Shown: piece by piece, positions 9,344 to 17,951 of the stretch
How positions within the stretch are numbered: position 1 is the first letter of the stretch
How the letters are laid out: every line of letters starts with the position of its first letter
Origin: Bifidobacterium sp. ESL0704
GTDB lineage: Bacteria; Actinomycetota; Actinomycetes; Actinomycetales; Bifidobacteriaceae
Reading direction: 5' to 3'
DNA length: 64,000 nucleotides
NCBI RefSeq assembly: GCF_029392075.1
Contig: NZ_CP113929.1
Coordinates: 2,170,001 to 2,234,000, forward strand
The notes under the pieces: model-generated
Seen by the model: only the letters and a program-made list of their open reading frames with translations
Told to the model about the DNA's origin: nothing
Databases searched by the model: none
Position numbers and translations under genes: made by a program

Positions 9344-9745
9344 GCGTCACAAATCCACCAACAGACGACGCTAGCGGAGGAATCAAGACAGAAAAGACAC
9401 TCAACGCGTCGCAAATCCTCCAACAAGCCACACTAACGGAGGAAACACGACGCAAACCTGCCCCATAGCGTCACAAATCCTCCAACATCTGACGATAACG
9501 GAGGAATCACGACGATCAGCGTGACCATAGCGTCGCAAATCCTCCAACATCTGACGATAACGGAGGAATCACGACGATCAGCGTGACCATAGCGTCGCAA
9601 AAGCTCCAACATCTGACGATAACGGAGGAATCACGACGATCAGCGTGACCATAGCGTCGCAAAAGCTCCAACAAGCCACACTAACGGAGGAAACACGACG
9701 GGAAACGAACAATCAGCGTCACAAAAGCTCCAACAGATCAACGGA
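9344..9745. repeat. 62-bp tandem hairpin repeat, array 1 (seven units)
   Basis: Units begin at 9344, 9406, 9468, 9530, 9592, 9654 and 9716, exactly 62 bp apart; the last is incomplete. Each has a left arm like CGTCGCAAATCCTCCAACA, a variable decamer, and a right arm like ACGGAGGAATCACGACG that partly complements the left. Units 3-5 are almost identical. The array lies downstream of acyP, between it and the FAH-family gene. The same unit recurs at 11187, 39233 and 41065. Confidence 0.9.
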
Positions 9746-9815
9746 ACAACAGCACAAACGCAAGCCAGATACGACCAAAGCGACAAATAGCAATGAATGT
9801 ATCGCAGAAAGCGAT

Positions 9816-10133
9816 TCAACGAGCGTCGCGGCGGACGCGGAATGCGGAACCATCGTCGCGGGAAAGCGGGATTTCCGTGGTTTCCACATGATCGACGTGG
9901 CCCCATTGCGGACCGCGACCAAGCCGCTCGACAAACGCGGCGACCAAGCTCTGCTCACCCTGCGCCTCGGCTTCGACCGTTCCGTCAAGGCGGTTGCGCA
10001 CCCAGCCGGCAACATCGCACCGCCGCGCCTCATTGACCGCGAAATAGCGATAGCCGACGCCTTGCACCATCCCGGAGACCACCGCGCGAACACGAACCAC
10101 CCGATTGCCGCCTGCGGCACTATGCATCTTCAT
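9816..10133 (-). CDS. acyP: Acylphosphatase
   Basis: A 105-residue enzyme that hydrolyses carboxyl-phosphate bonds such as acetyl-phosphate. The catalytic loop is seen in VSGMVQGVGYRYF (Arg of the phosphate cradle) and GWVRNRLDGTVE carries the catalytic Asn. The ATG at 10133 follows GGGAGG with seven-base spacing; the longer open frame up to 10220 would run into a palindromic element and is rejected. In a bifid-shunt organism, which makes acetyl-phosphate by phosphoketolase, such an activity could influence acetyl-phosphate pools; that is inference. Confidence 0.9.
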   Translation of the reverse strand: MKMHSAAGGNRVVRVRAVVSGMVQGVGYRYFAVNEARRCDVAGWVRNRLDGTVEAEAQGEQSLVAAFVERLGRGPQWGHVDHVETTEIPLSRDDGSAFRVRRDAR

Positions 10134-10154
10134 TTGCCAACCTCCCACGATACT

Positions 10155-10262
10155 CGCCATAAACAAGCCACTGAGCAATATTGAGCGGCCCATAAATGGC
10201 GGAGTTTCAAAAGGCGCCATTTTTAAGCCGGTAGACCGCGCCCAGTGGCTTGTTTATGGCGC
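10155..10262. repeat. Two adjacent hairpins of a palindromic intergenic element
   Basis: Hairpin 1 (10155-10201) pairs CGCCATAAACAAGCC with GGCCCATAAATGGCG. Hairpin 2 (10214-10262) pairs GCGCCATTTTTAAGCC with GGCTTGTTTATGGCGC. They fill the gap between yggS and acyP. A related element occurs at 32298-32411, so this is a dispersed family rather than a simple terminator. Confidence 0.8.
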
Positions 10263-10278
10263 AAACGGCTGAATTTGC

Positions 10279-11106
10279 TCAGATGAACGCACGCTCGCCG
10301 AAAATCGCAGTGCCGACGCGCACGATGGTCGAGCCTTCGGCCACGGCGTAGTCCATATCGTGGGTCATGCCCATCGACAGTTCGCGGCATTGCGCTGTTC
10401 CGGGCTCACCGGACGCCAGAATCGTGTCGCGGGTGCCGCGCAGATGTGCGAAACCGGCGCGTATCGTCTTTTCGTCATCAACGTGGGCACCGATGGTCAT
10501 CAAACCTTGCAATTGCAAGCCGTCGATGGCACCGATTTGATAGGCAAGGTCTACGGCCTCATCGGGTTCACAACCGGATTTCGAGGCCTCGCCGGATTCG
10601 TTGACTTCCATCAGCACGCCGACGACGATGTTGCGAGCAACAGCGCGACGCGCGATTTTCTGCGCCTCATCGAGCGAGCCAACCGACTCAATGGTGTCGA
10701 CGTAGGGCAGCACCTTGCCGATTTTGTTGGATTGCAGCTGGCCGATCAGATGGAAGGGAATGTGACCGTTCGGGGTAGTCTGAGAAGCTTGGGAAGTAGC
10801 GGCACCCAGCGAGAAGCCGCGCTCGGCACATTGACGAATCAACCCCTCGGCCTTAGCGGAAATCTCCTGAGGACGATTCTCGCCGATCATGCGAACGCCT
10901 GCATCGATAGCCGCCATGATTTCGCCGACATCGCGGGTTTTCGTAGCCGCAAGCAGACGCACCGACCCGGACTCACGCCCGGAAGCGGCCTCGGCCTGCG
11001 CGATGTCATCGAGCACGCGATGCACGCCGTCCGTGATTTCCTTGACCCGCGCCTCGTCGATGACCTCGTTGGCGAGATCCTTGTGATCCATATAAGCAGT
11101 CATCAT
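10279..11106 (-). CDS. YggS family pyridoxal-phosphate homeostasis protein
   Basis: This PLP-binding TIM-barrel protein (275 residues from the ATG at 11106) buffers cytosolic PLP and has no catalytic partner domain. LAATKTRDVGEI carries the PLP lysine; FHLIGQLQSNKIGKVL and LSMGMTHDMDYAV (phosphate-binding, SMGMS-D type) are family hallmarks. A GGGAAG lies just upstream of the tandem ATGs at 11106/11103; a third ATG at 11091 is possible. The longer frame to 11229 enters a 62-bp repeat and is not used. About 15 extra residues (ATSQASQTTPNG) sit before FHLIGQLQ compared with the family norm. Confidence 0.9.
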   Translation of the reverse strand: MMTAYMDHKDLANEVIDEARVKEITDGVHRVLDDIAQAEAASGRESGSVRLLAATKTRDVGEIMAAIDAGVRMIGENRPQEISAKAEGLIRQCAERGFSLGAATSQASQTTPNGHIPFHLIGQLQSNKIGKVLPYVDTIESVGSLDEAQKIARRAVARNIVVGVLMEVNESGEASKSGCEPDEAVDLAYQIGAIDGLQLQGLMTIGAHVDDEKTIRAGFAHLRGTRDTILASGEPGTAQCRELSMGMTHDMDYAVAEGSTIVRVGTAIFGERAFI

Positions 11107-11186
11107 TCCCCGCTTCCCACTTCGATTATCCGCCTCTATATTATGCCCGCCCATGTCATCGCGCAGACAATAAAAGCCGACGTCAT

Positions 11187-11434
11187 GCGTCACAAATCCA
11201 CCAACAACCGACGGTAGTGGAGGAATCACGACGCAAAACGAGCGAATAGCGTCGTAAAAGCTCCAACAATCCGGGCTGGCGGAGGGAATACGACGGCAAT
11301 CGCAACTATAGCGTCACAAATCCACCAACAACGGGCACTAGTGGAGGAAACACGACAGCAATCGCAACCACAGCGTCACAAATCCACCAACAGTTGACGA
11401 TAGTGGCGGAATAGCGACGGCAGCCACAAAAACG
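11187..11434. repeat. 62-bp tandem hairpin repeat, array 2 (four units)
   Basis: Units start at 11187, 11249, 11311 and 11373, exactly 62 bp apart, with arms CGTCACAAATCCACCAACA and GTGGAGGAATCACGACG. It lies directly upstream of yggS. Compared with array 1 the inner loop bases differ, but the arms and phase are conserved. Confidence 0.9.
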
Positions 11435-11472
11435 CGGGCACACGCAACTCCTCAACCGCCAACACCACCTAA

Positions 11473-11768
11473 TGCTGGGAAACGGACTTTAGCAGTGGCT
11501 CAGGTGCAGTTCCCCAGCACCAACTCGGATTTAGTGCTGGGAAACGGACCGTAACAGCTACTCAGATGCAGCTTCCCAGCACTACACGGCTTTACTGCTG
11601 GAAAACGGACTCCCAGCAGCACCCAGATGCAGTTCCCCAGCACCAACTCGGATTTACTGCTGGAAAACGGACCGTAACAGCTACTCAGATGCAGCTTCCC
11701 AGCACTACGCGGCTTTACTGCTGGAAAACGGACTCCCAGCAGCACTCAGATGCAGCTTCCCAGCACCA
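11473..11768. repeat. Second hairpin repeat family (TGCTGGGAA...TTCCCAGCA), five units
   Basis: Units start at 11473, 11535, 11596, 11658 and 11719, so the period alternates 62 and 61 bp. Each begins TGCTGGRAAACGGAC and ends near GCAGCTTCCCAGCA, forming an imperfect inverted repeat about 45 bp wide. Alternate units match best, giving a 123-bp higher-order repeat. It sits between array 2 and the end of the trp operon. Confidence 0.88.
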
Positions 11769-11772
11769 AAAT

Positions 11773-11805
11773 GCGGGCACAACGTCCGGTGACGAATGTG
11801 CCCGC
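11773..11805 (-). terminator. Probable terminator of the trp operon
   Basis: GCGGGCACA and TGTGCCCGC form a perfect 9-bp stem with a 15-base loop, 36 bp after the trpA stop; on the minus strand it is followed by ATTTTGG. The short T-run makes it a modest intrinsic terminator. Confidence 0.65.
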
Positions 11806-11840
11806 GATTCGGTTTCTGGTTTTGCGGTTTACTACGCTAC

Positions 11841-12776
11841 TCAGTTCAGGGCGTGAACGGCCTCGGCCATGGAACGGACATAGTCGGCGACATAGGGCAC
11901 CGCGTCCTCGCCGTACTTGCCGACGATGCGCACGATGGCCGAACCGACGATGGCACCGTCGGAATCGGCGGCCATCTCGGCGGCCTGCTCGGGAGTCGAG
12001 ATACCGAAACCAATGGCGACCGGCACGTCGGTGGCGGCACGCACCTCACGCACCATCCCCGCCACGTCGGTGGTGATCTCCTTGCGCACACCGGTAACGC
12101 CCAGAGAGCTGACACAATAGATGAAGCCCTTGGCGTCCGAGGCGATGCTGCGGATGCGCTCGTGCGAGGTCGGCGCAATAAGGCTGACCAGCTCGAGCCC
12201 TGCGGCAGTCAGCGGCTCGTCGAATTCCGGCTTTTCCTCGTGCGGCACGTCCGGCAGAATCACACCGTCGAGCCCGACTTCGGCCGCCCGACGCGCGAAA
12301 CGCTCAAGCCCGTAGGAATAGAGCACGTTGGAGTAGGTCATGAAGACCATCGGCGTATCGATCTTGTGCTCGCCTCGCAGGCGCTCGACCAGCGCGAAGG
12401 CGTCATCAGTGGTCGTTCCGGCAGAAAGCGCACGATTACTGGCTTCCTGGATGACCGGACCTTCGGCCGTCGGATCGGAGAAGGGCACTCCCAGCTCGAT
12501 CAAGTCCGCTCCGGCATCGATCATCGCCGGAACCAGTTTCTCGGTCAGAGCAATCGAAGGATCGCCGATCGTGACGAATGGGACGAACGCCTTGCGACGG
12601 CTGCCATCGGGGGCCGTGAACGCAGCCGCGATACGGGAACGGTGCGGCGCGACGGGTTGCGATTTCGCAGCGTCGCCGTCCGGCCGCGCACCCTGCGCAT
12701 CGCCGTCATTGTTGGCAAACAGTCGCGCTTCGGCCGCTGCTGCGCGCGCGGAAGCGGTATTGGTGTTTTCAGTCAT
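11841..12776 (-). CDS. trpA: Tryptophan synthase alpha chain
   Basis: TrpA cleaves indole-3-glycerol phosphate to indole and glyceraldehyde-3-phosphate inside the TrpA2B2 complex. From the ATG at 12776 (GGGGAGG upstream) it has 311 residues, about 45 more than usual, as an Ala/Asp-rich N-terminal extension. The core begins near [24 protein letters not shown], with the catalytic Glu in [16 protein letters not shown] and the second acid in [13 protein letters not shown]-terminal [10 protein letters not shown] and [10 protein letters not shown] bind phosphate. It overlaps trpB by 8 bp, matching the tight pairing of the two subunits. Confidence 0.96.
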   Translation of the reverse strand: MTENTNTASARAAAAEARLFANNDGDAQGARPDGDAAKSQPVAPHRSRIAAAFTAPDGSRRKAFVPFVTIGDPSIALTEKLVPAMIDAGADLIELGVPFSDPTAEGPVIQEASNRALSAGTTTDDAFALVERLRGEHKIDTPMVFMTYSNVLYSYGLERFARRAAEVGLDGVILPDVPHEEKPEFDEPLTAAGLELVSLIAPTSHERIRSIASDAKGFIYCVSSLGVTGVRKEITTDVAGMVREVRAATDVPVAIGFGISTPEQAAEMAADSDGAIVGSAIVRIVGKYGEDAVPYVADYVRSMAEAVHALN

Positions 12777-13968
12777 GAAGATCCTCCCCACGGTAGCGGG
12801 CGATGGCCGCCACGTCCTTGTCGCCACGTCCGGAAAGGGTGACGATGATGTTTTGGTCTTTGGGCAATGTCGGCGCGAGTTTCATGGCATAGGCTACGGC
12901 GTGCGCGCTTTCGATGGCCGGGATAACGCCCTCGGTGCGGCTCAGGTATTCGAAGGCGTCGACCGCCTCGTCGTCGGTGATGGCGACGTATTGGGCACGG
13001 CCGGAATCCTTCAGCGCCGCGTGCTCGGGGCCGACGCCCGGGTAGTCGAGGCCGGCGGAAATCGTGTAGACCGGCGCGATCTGCCCGTATTTATTCTGGC
13101 AGAAGTAGCTTTTCATACCATGGAAGATGCCGAGCGAGCCGGTGTTCATCGTAGCGGCGGTGCGGTCGGTGTCGATGCCGCGGCCGGCCGCCTCGCAGCC
13201 GATGAGTCGCACGCCTTCGTCGCCGATGAAGTTGTAGAAGCTGCCGATGGCGTTGGAGCCGCCGCCGACGCACGCGATCACGGCTGCGGGCAACTTGCCT
13301 TCGTCCTCGAGAATCTGCTCGCGGGCCTCCTTGGAGATGACGGCTTGGAAATCGCGTACCATAGTCGGGAAGGGGTGCGGGCCCATGCACGAGCCGAGGC
13401 AGTAATGGGTGTCGTCGATGCGCCGCGTCCATTCGCGGAAGGTCTCGGAAACCGCGTCTTTGAGCGTCCCGGTGCCGCTGGTCACCCCGCGCACTTCCGC
13501 GCCCAAGAGCCGCATGCGGTAGACGTTCAGCGCCTGACGCTCCATATCGACCTGGCCCATGTAGACCACGCACGCCATGCCGAAAAGCGCCGCAACGGTG
13601 GCGGTGGCCACGCCGTGCTGGCCCGCGCCGGTTTCGGCGATGAGCCGGGTCTTGCCCATACGTTTGGCCAACAGCGCCTGCCCGAGCACGTTGTTGATCT
13701 TGTGCGCGCCGGTGTGATTCAGGTCCTCGCGCTTCAAATAGACCTTCGCGCCGCCGAGGTCGCGGGTCATATTCTCTGCGTAATACAGCAGCGACGGACG
13801 GCCTGCGTACTTCTTCTCGAGGTCGTCGAGTTCGGCGAGGAAATCGGGGTCGTTTTTGTAATGATTGTAGGCCTCCTCCAGCTCGCCCACGGCGCCCATC
13901 AGCGTCTCGGGGATGTACTGGCCCCCGTGGATGCCGAAGCGCCCCTTTGAATTCGGTGAATTCGTCAT
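12769..13968 (-). CDS. trpB: Tryptophan synthase beta chain
   Basis: TrpB condenses indole with serine using PLP. It is 399 residues, the normal length. [17 protein letters not shown] contains the PLP lysine, followed by [21 protein letters not shown] binds the PLP phosphate and the C-terminal LSGRGDKD motif is intact. The start ATG at 13968 is preceded by AAGGAGCAATCTC. A gap of about 120 bp separates it from trpF upstream and contains no gene. Confidence 0.97.
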   Translation of the reverse strand: MTNSPNSKGRFGIHGGQYIPETLMGAVGELEEAYNHYKNDPDFLAELDDLEKKYAGRPSLLYYAENMTRDLGGAKVYLKREDLNHTGAHKINNVLGQALLAKRMGKTRLIAETGAGQHGVATATVAALFGMACVVYMGQVDMERQALNVYRMRLLGAEVRGVTSGTGTLKDAVSETFREWTRRIDDTHYCLGSCMGPHPFPTMVRDFQAVISKEAREQILEDEGKLPAAVIACVGGGSNAIGSFYNFIGDEGVRLIGCEAAGRGIDTDRTAATMNTGSLGIFHGMKSYFCQNKYGQIAPVYTISAGLDYPGVGPEHAALKDSGRAQYVAITDDEAVDAFEYLSRTEGVIPAIESAHAVAYAMKLAPTLPKDQNIIVTLSGRGDKDVAAIARYRGEDLHD

Positions 13969-14090
13969 GAGATTGCTCCTTACTATATACAGTTGGTTTT
14001 GATTATTGGCGATGTCGTTGGACCGTCGGTATTGCTTGGTTCGGGCGGTCGAAACAGCGGAACGTTTACCCTGTAGATTTTGTTGTCGGA

Positions 14091-14918
14091 TTACGTATCA
14101 TTTGCGTCACTCGCTTTCGTACTATCGGCCATTTCGCGCACGGCTTTGACCGCGGCGAGCATCTTGACCGGGTCCTTGAGACGTTCGGTTTCGATGCCCG
14201 AACTCATATCGACGCCGAACGGATGCGTCGCGCGAATGGCTTCGACAACGTTTTCGGCAGACAAGCCGCCGGCCAACATAAACGGACGATCGACCTCGGC
14301 CACTAGCGACCAGTCGAAGGACTTACCATCGCCCGCACCCGCGTCGAGCAGCACCATATCCGCGGACGATTCCACAGCTTGCGCCACGTCCGTTGCCTCG
14401 CGTACCTTGAACGCCTGCATGATCGGCATGGTTACGAGCTCACGCAGTTCGGCAAGATAATCTTCATCTTCGTGCCCGTGCAGCTGAATCACATCGAGAT
14501 CGGCTTCACGCGCAATCTGCGCCACACGTCCGGCCGGTTGATCTACGAATACTCCCACCGCAGCCGGCGACGTTACACCGGTTTCATCAGCTCGAGTCTT
14601 CATATACCGCACCAGCTCAGCCACACGTTCTGCAGAAATCGAGCGATGGGATTGCGGAAAGTCGATGATGAATCCGACGGCATCAGGACCGGCCGCCAAG
14701 GCAGCGTCCATATCCTGCTCGCGCTTGAGCCCGCAGAGCTTGACTTTACAGGCATTTGCGATATTTGCAGCATCCGCGTCAGCAGTAGCAACAGCGTCAT
14801 TGCGCGAAACCGTATGACCCAAAATCGTATGAGCACCAGTGGCGTCATCTTCAAACGGCACACCATTATCGAGCGGTTCCAAAGACGCGGCGCGAACCGA
14901 TGCCATCGAATTATTCAT
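14091..14918 (-). CDS. trpF: Phosphoribosylanthranilate isomerase
   Basis: TrpF isomerises N-(5'-phosphoribosyl)anthranilate to CdRP. The ATG at 14918 follows AGAGG and gives 275 residues, of which the first 55 or so are a non-homologous polar extension. The barrel begins at [19 protein letters not shown], where Cys is the general base; GVFVDQ (catalytic Asp), [21 protein letters not shown] and VDMSSGIE follow in the right order. Many actinobacteria lack trpF and use the dual HisA/TrpF enzyme PriA, so its presence inside this operon is informative about the organism's histidine/tryptophan enzyme set. Confidence 0.93.
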   Translation of the reverse strand: MNNSMASVRAASLEPLDNGVPFEDDATGAHTILGHTVSRNDAVATADADAANIANACKVKLCGLKREQDMDAALAAGPDAVGFIIDFPQSHRSISAERVAELVRYMKTRADETGVTSPAAVGVFVDQPAGRVAQIAREADLDVIQLHGHEDEDYLAELRELVTMPIMQAFKVREATDVAQAVESSADMVLLDAGAGDGKSFDWSLVAEVDRPFMLAGGLSAENVVEAIRATHPFGVDMSSGIETERLKDPVKMLAAVKAVREMADSTKASDANDT

Positions 14919-15032
14919 CGCACTACCTCTCATTCTCAATTACGAATAGCCCATGGACGGACAAACTGCCAGACCCGCAACCAGCAGGAACAGCTCCGAT
15001 GGATGCCACCAGACTATTCATCAGCTCGTCTC

Positions 15033-15884
15033 TTACTTTCCAGCTACAGCAGTACCGCCCGCCGCGTCACCACGAAGCTCGGCGAGCGCCGCAGCTTTGT
15101 CCGACGAGCGCATCAACGTCTCACCGATTAGCACCGCGTCCACATTTGCCGCCTCAAGACGAGCAACATCGGTACGGGTATATACGCCGGACTCCGAGAC
15201 GAACACACGATCCGGGCCGACGGTGGGCCGCAGACGTAGGCTGCGCTCGAAATCCACTTCGAAATTGCGCAGGTCACGGTTGTTGACGCCAACGATCCTG
15301 GCACCGGCATCCATCGCCCGTGGCACCTCTTCGGGTTGGTAGGCCTCTACCAGGGCATTCATGCCGAGTTCGTGGGCGAGCGCGATGTAATCCGCAATCT
15401 GCTTATCATCGAGAATCGAGCAGATGAGCAGAACGGCCGAGGCGCCGCACGCACGGGCCTCAAAGATCATGTATTCGTCGACGATGAAGTCCTTGCGCAG
15501 CACCGGGATATCGACCGCCGCCGCGACCTGCCGCAGATGCTCGTTGGAACCTTTGAACCACGTCGGTTCGGTCAGGCAGCTGATGGCCGCCGCCCCGGCC
15601 TTTTCGTAGTCGCGGGCGATGCTGAGGTAGGGATAATCCGGCGCGATGAGGCCCTTGCTGGGCGAGGCCTTCTTGAGCTCGCAGATGAAGCTCATGCCGG
15701 GAGCCTTCAACGCACGTTCGAACGGGAACGCCGCGTCGCCGACCTCCCCCGCTGCTACCTTTCGTGCGGCGACCTCACGAGCCTGAACCTCCACCACGCT
15801 CTGCGGAGTCTGCGCCTTTTCCTCAGCCACGCGTTCGCGGGTTTTCGCGGCGATACGCTGCAGAATATTCTCGGAATCAGCCAT
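15033..15884 (-). CDS. trpC: Indole-3-glycerol phosphate synthase
   Basis: TrpC closes the indole ring, converting CdRP to indole-3-glycerol phosphate. It is 283 residues. The catalytic lysines and acid are visible in FICELKKASPSKG, VLRKDFIVDEYMI and ALVEAYQPEEV; VGVNNRDLRNFEVD and VSESGVYTR are further family motifs, and DAVLIGETLM binds phosphate. The ATG at 15884 has AGAAGG upstream. It lies 196 bp after trpD and 114 bp before trpF, looser spacing than the trpE-trpG and trpB-trpA joins. Confidence 0.97.
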   Translation of the reverse strand: MADSENILQRIAAKTRERVAEEKAQTPQSVVEVQAREVAARKVAAGEVGDAAFPFERALKAPGMSFICELKKASPSKGLIAPDYPYLSIARDYEKAGAAAISCLTEPTWFKGSNEHLRQVAAAVDIPVLRKDFIVDEYMIFEARACGASAVLLICSILDDKQIADYIALAHELGMNALVEAYQPEEVPRAMDAGARIVGVNNRDLRNFEVDFERSLRLRPTVGPDRVFVSESGVYTRTDVARLEAANVDAVLIGETLMRSSDKAAALAELRGDAAGGTAVAGK

Positions 15885-16080
15885 TACCTTTGCACCTTCT
15901 TATTGCGGATATCGACAGCCACATATTCACAAACCAATGTCATACGTTTAACAATATGCGGTGAATCTATTGCCATTCAACTCTGTATCGGCGCCGTTAG
16001 GGGCGAGAAGTTCACGAACGCACAAACCAATGTCGGCCATGAGACAACCCATTCGTAAACTTCCCGCCACTTTTCACCCA

Positions 16081-17130
16081 TCACTTTTCGGCGTCGGCCT
16101 TGGCGAACTTCTGCGAGCCGGCGACGAACGCCTCGAGCGTCTTCATCGCGGCACCGGAGGCGATTTGCTCGCGGCCCAGTTCCACGCCTTCGCCGATCGA
16201 GTCCGCAACACCCGAAACATAGAGCGCACAGGCGGCGTTGAAAAGCGCGGCTTCCAGCTTCGGCCCGGTCTCCTTGCCCCCAAGGACGGCACGGGTGATG
16301 GCGGCGTTCTGCGGCGGAGTGCCACCGAGCAGGTCTTTCTTCTCACAGCGGGTCAGGCCGAATTCCTCGGGTGTCAGGGTCATCGGGTGGTATTCGCCGT
16401 CGCGCAGCTCGCAGGCGGCTGTTTCGGCGGAAAGCGAGACCTCGTCCATCTTGTCGCGGCCGTAGACAACCAGCGCACGCTTGACGCCTAGGCTTTCGAG
16501 CACATGGGCGATGGGCTCCACGAGATATTCGTCGTAGACGCCGAGCAGGAAATATTCGGGACGCGCCGGGTTGGTCAGGGGCCCCAGAATGTTGAAGACG
16601 GTGCGGAAGCCGAGTTCCTTGCGAATCGGGCCGACGTAGCGCATCGCGGTGTGGTAGCGCTGGGCGAAGAGGAAGGTGAAGTTGTCGGCCTTGAGCAGGT
16701 CGAGCGCTTCATCGGGAGAGAGCGAAATGTTCGCGCCCAAGGCTTCGAGACAGTCGGCAGTGCCACACTGCGAGCTGGCCGCGCGGTTGCCGTGCTTGCT
16801 GACGTGAGCACCAGCCGCCGCCGAAATCAGGGCCGCGGTGGTGGAGATGTTGAAGGTGTTGGCGCCATCGCCGCCGGTGCCCACGATATCGATGGTCTCG
16901 ATACCGGGATGCGGCACGGGGGTGGCCAGTTCGCGCATGGCGGCCGCGCAGCCCGCGATCTCGTCGATGGTCTCGGCCTCGGCCGATTTGGTGGAAAGCG
17001 CCGCGAGGAAGGCCGCGTTCTGGGTCGGCGTCGATTCGCCGCCCATGATCTCCTTCATCGCATGGTAGGCCTCGTCGTAGGTGAGGTCGTGCTTGTTGAC
17101 GATTTTGACGATGGCTTCACTGATCATCAT
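16081..17130 (-). CDS. trpD: Anthranilate phosphoribosyltransferase
   Basis: TrpD joins anthranilate to PRPP. It is a 349-residue type III phosphoribosyltransferase. Key motifs are [17 protein letters not shown] (PRPP pyrophosphate loop), [41 protein letters not shown] and [11 protein letters not shown]. Start is one of two adjacent ATGs (17130 or 17127) after AAGGAAG. It is a separate gene rather than fused to the trpG amidotransferase. Immediately upstream lies a 12-bp tandem repeat separating it from trpG. Confidence 0.96.
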   Translation of the reverse strand: MMISEAIVKIVNKHDLTYDEAYHAMKEIMGGESTPTQNAAFLAALSTKSAEAETIDEIAGCAAAMRELATPVPHPGIETIDIVGTGGDGANTFNISTTAALISAAAGAHVSKHGNRAASSQCGTADCLEALGANISLSPDEALDLLKADNFTFLFAQRYHTAMRYVGPIRKELGFRTVFNILGPLTNPARPEYFLLGVYDEYLVEPIAHVLESLGVKRALVVYGRDKMDEVSLSAETAACELRDGEYHPMTLTPEEFGLTRCEKKDLLGGTPPQNAAITRAVLGGKETGPKLEAALFNAACALYVSGVADSIGEGVELGREQIASGAAMKTLEAFVAGSQKFAKADAEK

Positions 17131-17155
17131 GACTTCCTTGTTATTGATTGGTTAG

Positions 17156-17270
17156 TTGATTTATTTATTGATTTATTTATTGATTTATTTATTGATTTAT
17201 TTATTGATTTATTTATTGATTTATTTATTGATTGATTTATTTATTGATTTATTTATTGATTTATTTATTG
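17156..17270. repeat. 12-bp tandem repeat (TTGATTTATTTA) between trpG and trpD
   Basis: Six perfect units run from 17156 to 17227, then a 4-bp insertion (TTGA), then three more perfect units from 17232 to 17267. It is wholly A+T-rich in a GC-rich operon and probably untranslated. The perfection of the units implies recent slippage and variable copy number. Confidence 0.95.
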
Positions 17271-17354
17271 ATGACTATCGATATTGATGAGCAAACCGTT
17301 GATATTCCGATCACCGAATCAACTTTCCGGCCAATCGGCTCAACGCACCGCTCA

Positions 17355-17951
17355 TCAGCACTCGCCCGTCCGCCATCGGTCGACCACGTCGATGAAATTC
17401 TTCAGTATCTGCAAGCCCTGCGGGGTCAGGATGCTTTCGGGGTGAAATTGGACACCGAACGTCGGGTCCGTAACGTGGGCCACGGCCATGATTTCATCGG
17501 TGCCGAGCGTGCGGGCGACGACGCGCAACGTTTTCGGCAACGTCGCCTTGTCGGCCTCAAGCGAGTGGTAACGCGCGGCTTGGATTTCACGCGGCATGCC
17601 TGCGAACAGCTGGCAATCGTCGCGCAGCTCGACCGGCGAAGCCTTGCCGTGCATGAGTTCCGCGGCGGGGATGACCTTGCCGCCCAGCGCCTCGCAGATG
17701 GCCTGATGACCGAGGCAGACGCCCAGAATCGGCAGTTTCCCGCCCAGTTCACGCACCACGTCTTCGCAGATTCCGGCATCTGCGGGCTTGCCCGGACCAG
17801 GCGAAAGCACGATACCGTCGGAGCCAAGCGCGGCAAGCCCGGCCACGTCGAGGTCGTCGTTGCGCACCACCTTGATGTTCGGATCGATGGAGCCGATGAG
17901 CTGGTAGAGATTGTAGGAGAAGCTGTCGTAATTGTCGACGATGGTAATCAT
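17355..17951 (-). CDS. trpG: Anthranilate synthase glutamine amidotransferase subunit
   Basis: TrpG releases ammonia from glutamine for TrpE. It is 198 residues from the ATG at 17951, which overlaps the trpE stop by ATGA. ITIVDNYDSFSYNLYQ is the standard N-terminus; the catalytic triad is Cys in LPILGVCLGHQAI, His and Glu in VQFHPES. GPGKPADAG forms the oxyanion loop. A longer start at 18011 would run inside trpE and is rejected. A 224-bp gap with the 12-bp repeats follows before trpD. Confidence 0.96.
   Translation of the reverse strand: MITIVDNYDSFSYNLYQLIGSIDPNIKVVRNDDLDVAGLAALGSDGIVLSPGPGKPADAGICEDVVRELGGKLPILGVCLGHQAICEALGGKVIPAAELMHGKASPVELRDDCQLFAGMPREIQAARYHSLEADKATLPKTLRVVARTLGTDEIMAVAHVTDPTFGVQFHPESILTPQGLQILKNFIDVVDRWRTGEC

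Noticed and set aside
9344..11434. Regular repeats as a CRISPR array
   Set aside because: Units carry conserved arms and loops over the whole 62 bp, with no unique spacers, and no cas genes are nearby.
16504..17235. 243-codon plus-strand frame ending in FIDLFID repeats
   Set aside because: It is antisense to trpD and simply reads the 12-bp repeat; no homology.
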